Assembly: GCA_021741285.1 (NCBI GenBank)
Contig: JAIOYD010000044.1
Span: forward strand, 1 to 9,335
Length of the DNA stretch: 9,335 nt
Direction of reading: 5' to 3'
DNA from: Rickettsiaceae bacterium
Lineage (GTDB): Bacteria; Pseudomonadota; Alphaproteobacteria; Rickettsiales; Rickettsiaceae
Positions 7,163 to 9,335 of this stretch are shown one piece after another. Position 1 is the stretch's first letter, and each line of letters opens with the position of its first letter. The translations under genes were made by a program, and so were the position numbers. The notes beneath the pieces were generated by a model that searched no databases, was not told where the DNA came from, and was given only the letters and a program-made list of their open reading frames with translations.

Positions 7163-7531
7163 ATGGCATTTTATGAATCCATTATTATTATTCGTCAGGA
7201 TGTTTCGTCATCTGATGTTGACAAGATCATTGATGATCTTAAGCAAGTAATCAAAAGCTATGATGGTAACGTAGTAAAGACAGAGTATTGGGGTTTGAGA
7301 ACTCTTGCATATGAAATTAAAAATAATAAAAAAGGCCATTATTATTTCATGGGTATTGAAGCAACTAAGCCTCTCCTGGATGAGCTTGATAGAAAAACTA
7401 AACTTAGCGAAAGTATAATTAGAACTTCACTGGTTCGTGTAGATGCAATCAGTAAAGATCCATCACCAATTCTTAGAGCAAAAGGTTCTAATGAAGAGAA
7501 CACTTTTGATGTAACGTCAAATCGTAACTAA
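7163..7531 (+). CDS. rpsF: 30S ribosomal protein S6
   Basis: S6 is a small-subunit protein that binds the central domain of 16S rRNA as a pair with S18. The 122-residue product begins MAFYESIIIIRQD, the standard opening of the family. It carries VVKTEYWGLRTLAYEI (37-52) and KKGHYYFMG (56-64), and closes the domain with SIIRTSLVRVD (84-94). A polar tail of about 28 residues follows. I chose the ATG at 7163 over the in-frame ATG at 7118 for three reasons: the protein start matches the family, GGAG (7150-7153) lies 9 bases upstream, and the earlier ATG falls inside the promoter. It is first in the cluster with rpsR and rplI. Confidence 0.96.
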   Translation: MAFYESIIIIRQDVSSSDVDKIIDDLKQVIKSYDGNVVKTEYWGLRTLAYEIKNNKKGHYYFMGIEATKPLLDELDRKTKLSESIIRTSLVRVDAISKDPSPILRAKGSNEENTFDVTSNRN

Positions 7532-7564
7532 AGCAATTATTACAACACAAATTAGATTAATTTA

Positions 7565-7861
7565 ATGGCATATGAACCTTCTTCAGAATCAAATAAATCA
7601 TTTGAAAACTCAGGCGCAGGCGACAAAACTAATAGAAAGCCCTTTTTTAAAAAAAGCAAAGGCTGCCGTTTTTCAGGAAAGGGGGCTCCAGTTATAGATT
7701 ATAAGGATCCAGACCTTTTAGGGGAATTTATATCCGAAGGCGGCAGAATGTTGCCAAGCCGAATTACTAATGTTTCTGCAAAATATCAACGCGCTTTAAA
7801 AAAAGCGATAAAACACAGCCGAATTATTGCGCTTTTGCCTTTTGTTTATACAAGCAAATAG
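7565..7861 (+). CDS. rpsR: 30S ribosomal protein S18
   Basis: S18 forms a heterodimer with S6 on the small-subunit platform. The 98-residue product has a variable, polar N-terminus of about 24 residues, then [17 protein letters not shown] (26-42), IDYKD (44-48), [19 protein letters not shown] (58-76) and [14 protein letters not shown] (80-93), all typical of S18. One Cys (34) is kept in the position of the usual K-x-C-P-F motif. The Pro that normally follows this Cys is Arg here. The ATG at 7565 follows rpsF by 33 bases. There is no clear Shine-Dalgarno sequence, so translation may rely on coupling to rpsF or on the AT-rich leader. Confidence 0.96.
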   Translation: MAYEPSSESNKSFENSGAGDKTNRKPFFKKSKGCRFSGKGAPVIDYKDPDLLGEFISEGGRMLPSRITNVSAKYQRALKKAIKHSRIIALLPFVYTSK

Positions 7862-7911
7862 GTTTCGGACATAGATTTAGTATCATTGAACATTTTATTT
7901 TATATACAAAT

Positions 7912-8490
7912 ATGCAAGTTATCTTAGTAAAGCCAGTTAGAAAATTAGGAAAAGTTGGAAATACTGTTACCGTCGCTGATGGTTTTGGTCGCAACTATTT
8001 AATACCTCAAGAATTTGCAATAAGAGCTACCAAAGAAAATATCGCTAAGTTTGCCTCTCTGCAAAAAGGTATGGAAGCTAAAAATTCAGAACACAAGGAA
8101 CAAGCAGAAAAAGTTGCGCTTGCCATTAAGGGTAAGCACATAGCTTTTATAGCCCAATCTGCCGCAGATGGAAGATTGTTTGGATCAGTAAGTGCGAAAG
8201 CGATTGCACTTGAGCTCTCAAAGCTAGCACATGTAGGGCTTAACTACGCTAATATTCTTCTTGATACTCCAATTAAATTTAATGGCGTATTTGATGTTCA
8301 GGTTATTCTTCATCCGGAGGTTATTACTACTATACTAGTGGTCGTTGCCAAAACAGATACTGAAGCACAGGATGCCTTGAGAGAATATAAAGAAGGTGGC
8401 AAAAAAGAAGCTCAGCAAAAAGAAGATGAGCTAAGTGTCATGGAAGCAGACAGCTTAAAACAACAAGCAGTAGAACTAACCGAAGAATAA
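7912..8490 (+). CDS. rplI: 50S ribosomal protein L9
   Basis: L9 binds 23S rRNA near the base of the L1 stalk and reaches out from the large subunit. The 192-residue product shows the N-terminal domain with VILVKPVRKLGKVGNTVTV (3-21) and DGFGRNYLIP (23-32), a charged connecting helix (about 41-74), and the C-terminal domain with DGRLFGSVS (86-94) and VQVILHPEV (129-137). A Lys/Glu-rich tail of about 40 residues (153-192) follows, longer than the roughly 150-residue E. coli protein, as is common in alphaproteobacteria. It starts 50 bases after rpsR with no evident Shine-Dalgarno sequence and is the last gene of the cluster. Confidence 0.96.
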   Translation: MQVILVKPVRKLGKVGNTVTVADGFGRNYLIPQEFAIRATKENIAKFASLQKGMEAKNSEHKEQAEKVALAIKGKHIAFIAQSAADGRLFGSVSAKAIALELSKLAHVGLNYANILLDTPIKFNGVFDVQVILHPEVITTILVVVAKTDTEAQDALREYKEGGKKEAQQKEDELSVMEADSLKQQAVELTEE

Positions 8491-8510
8491 TAGGATTAGG
8501 TAAAAACCTA

Positions 8511-8546
8511 CAGTCTAGAAGCTTGATCAATTAAGATTCTAGACTG
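8511..8546 (+). terminator. Strong hairpin just after rplI
   Basis: Arms at 8511-8524 and 8533-8546 are inverted repeats matching at 13 of 14 positions (CAGTCTAGAAGCTT against AAGATTCTAGACTG), with an 8-base loop. It starts 20 bases after the rplI stop. No T-run follows, so it may protect the 3' end of the mRNA or act with the weaker hairpins further on. It is nearly symmetrical and could also serve the convergent gene. Confidence 0.5.
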
Positions 8547-8598
8547 CAGTGAGAATTTATACTGCTTCAACAATTTCTTCTATAAATATCCCCAACTC

Positions 8599-8640
8599 AA
8601 CTTAAACGACTATAAAAATCATCGTTAGAGTTAATTTTTT
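8599..8640 (+). terminator. Possible intrinsic terminator of the rpsF-rpsR-rplI transcript
   Basis: AACGA (8605-8609) pairs with TCGTT (8622-8626), and the flanking AACT (8599-8602) with AGTT (8629-8632). Six T residues at 8635-8640 follow. The stem is interrupted and AT-rich but has the hairpin-plus-T-tract shape. A second short candidate, ATCC/GGAT with seven T residues, follows at about 8649-8672. Confidence 0.35.
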
Positions 8641-8699
8641 ATAATTGATCCCCTCAGTTAGGATTTTTTTGTTTATAAAATATAACTTCTGATAAATAA

Positions 8700-9239
8700 C
8701 TAAAAGCTTGAATTTGGAGTTGATAAAAAGACAATTTCTTCGAGAGTTGATACTCTACCTAATATCTTGTTTCGATGAGGAAAACGGCCAAATTTACTAA
8801 TAATATCATGATGAGCTATAGCATAATTTAGGATATTTATATTATTTATTTTACTATACAATTCTACAGAAAATTCTTGATCTAGTAATAATTCACTATG
8901 CATAAGAGGCATATATAAAAACATGCGCTCATCTTGGTTGAGCTTTAAATCAAACTGTTTCTTAATTGCCTCTTTGGCCCAGGCTAATGCAAGTTTATCT
9001 CCTAAAAAAGCTTTTGGTGTATCTCTAAACATGTTGCGTGGAAATTGGTCTAGTACAAGTATTAAGGACAAGATATCTTCTGCTTTGCTATTCCAACTAT
9101 CTAATTCATTATTAATAACTTGATTGTAAACTACAAAAAATTTTTTCTTAATAAGAGCATCAAACTCTGGCTCTTTTAGAAACCATTTTGGTTTATTAGT
9201 AAGTCTCTTCGTCAGAAGTCTCTTTAGCTGAATTAGCAA
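8700..9239 (-). CDS. DUF924 family protein, possibly short at the N-terminus
   Basis: The 179-residue product matches the DUF924 family (PF06041; helical, TPR-like, function unknown). It shows PKWFLKEPEFD (17-27), LVLDQFPRNMFRDTPKAF (61-78), MPLMHSE (110-116) with DQE (120-122), HHDIISKFGRFPHRNKILGR (143-162) and the closing NSSF. Family members usually begin with an LDFWFG-like segment about ten residues before the WF of PKWF; here that stretch reads LIQLKRLLTKRLTNK instead. The only start in frame is TTG at 9237-9239, two codons after a stop at 9246-9248, with no Shine-Dalgarno sequence. The core is intact and may still be functional, but the 5' end could be eroded or rewritten. It is convergent with rplI and has no related neighbour. 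Confidence 0.8.
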   Translation of the reverse strand: MLIQLKRLLTKRLTNKPKWFLKEPEFDALIKKKFFVVYNQVINNELDSWNSKAEDILSLILVLDQFPRNMFRDTPKAFLGDKLALAWAKEAIKKQFDLKLNQDERMFLYMPLMHSELLLDQEFSVELYSKINNINILNYAIAHHDIISKFGRFPHRNKILGRVSTLEEIVFLSTPNSSF

Positions 9240-9266
9240 GGGATTTTACTATATAAACTACTTAGG

Positions 9267-9313
9267 AAATCCATAAGAAAATGGTATAATTAGCGTATAA
9301 AGCTTATGGATTT
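9267..9313 (+). promoter_or_regulatory. Extended -10 promoter inside an 11-bp inverted repeat
   Basis: AAATCCATAAG (9267-9277) and CTTATGGATTT (9303-9313) are perfect inverted repeats 25 bases apart. Between them lies TGGTATAAT (9282-9290), an exact extended -10 element (TGnTATAAT). A weak TTAGGA lies 17 bases upstream of the -10 at 9262-9267. Transcription would begin near 9297 toward a gene past the window edge. The symmetrical arms could be an operator or a hairpin in the leader of an opposing transcript. Confidence 0.45.
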
Positions 9314-9319
9314 TAAATT

Positions 9320-9335
9320 ATGCCTATAGAAAATA
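9320..9335 (+). CDS. Possible start of a gene cut by the window edge
   Basis: An ATG at 9320 opens MPIEN before the window ends, about 23 bases downstream of the predicted start of transcription from the extended -10 promoter. An earlier ATG at 9306 stops after seven codons. No Shine-Dalgarno sequence is visible and five residues do not identify a product. The promoter is the main reason to list it. Confidence 0.25.

Noticed and set aside
8558..8602. Minus-strand frame ending VELGIFIEEIVEAV and a stop
   Set aside because: Only 14 codons follow an in-frame stop and there is no start or upstream continuation in any frame; too short to call a gene remnant.

Overview
The window is AT-rich, densely coded bacterial DNA. 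It looks like a Rickettsiales-type alphaproteobacterium (an obligate intracellular bacterium or close relative). The evidence is the low-GC codon use, the style of SecD, YajC, S6, S18 and L9, an MsbA-like lipid exporter, an OmpR/PhoB-type regulator, and an apparent insertion-sequence end at the left edge. This placement rests on the look of the proteins, not on a tree. Species cannot be named.

Layout. Positions 1-385 are gene-poor. They hold the first 18 codons of a probable transposase leaving the window on the minus strand, a hairpin covering its ribosome binding site, and one doubtful 41-codon ORF. Positions 386-4165 (minus strand) form a likely operon transcribed yajC, secD, then a polytopic GT-C-like membrane protein, with a sigma70-like promoter just upstream of yajC. 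secF, which follows secD in many bacteria, is not in the window. Positions 4282-6060 (minus) encode a complete MsbA-type half-transporter ABC exporter with a TTG start backed by a strong Shine-Dalgarno sequence and its own promoter. Positions 6235-6981 (minus) encode an OmpR/PhoB-family response regulator whose receiver domain has lost the residues needed for phosphorylation. Diverging from it at 7163-8490 (plus) is the ribosomal protein cluster rpsF-rpsR-rplI (S6, S18, L9). It converges on a minus-strand DUF924 gene (8700-9239) across about 210 bp containing several hairpins. At the right edge a plus-strand extended -10 promoter sits inside a perfect 11-bp inverted repeat, probably driving a gene that begins outside the window.

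Function. The left two thirds is largely envelope biology: YajC and SecD assist Sec export, the GT-C-like protein probably adds sugar to a lipid-carried acceptor on the outer face of the inner membrane, and the MsbA-like exporter flips lipid A or phospholipid. The right third is translation machinery. Most of this is ordinary housekeeping. The points worth a second look are the pseudo-receiver regulator, the glycosyltransferase-like gene following secD, the RBS-masking hairpin at the IS end, the short N-terminus of the DUF924 gene, and the palindrome around the right-edge promoter. I see no convincing undescribed multi-gene system here.
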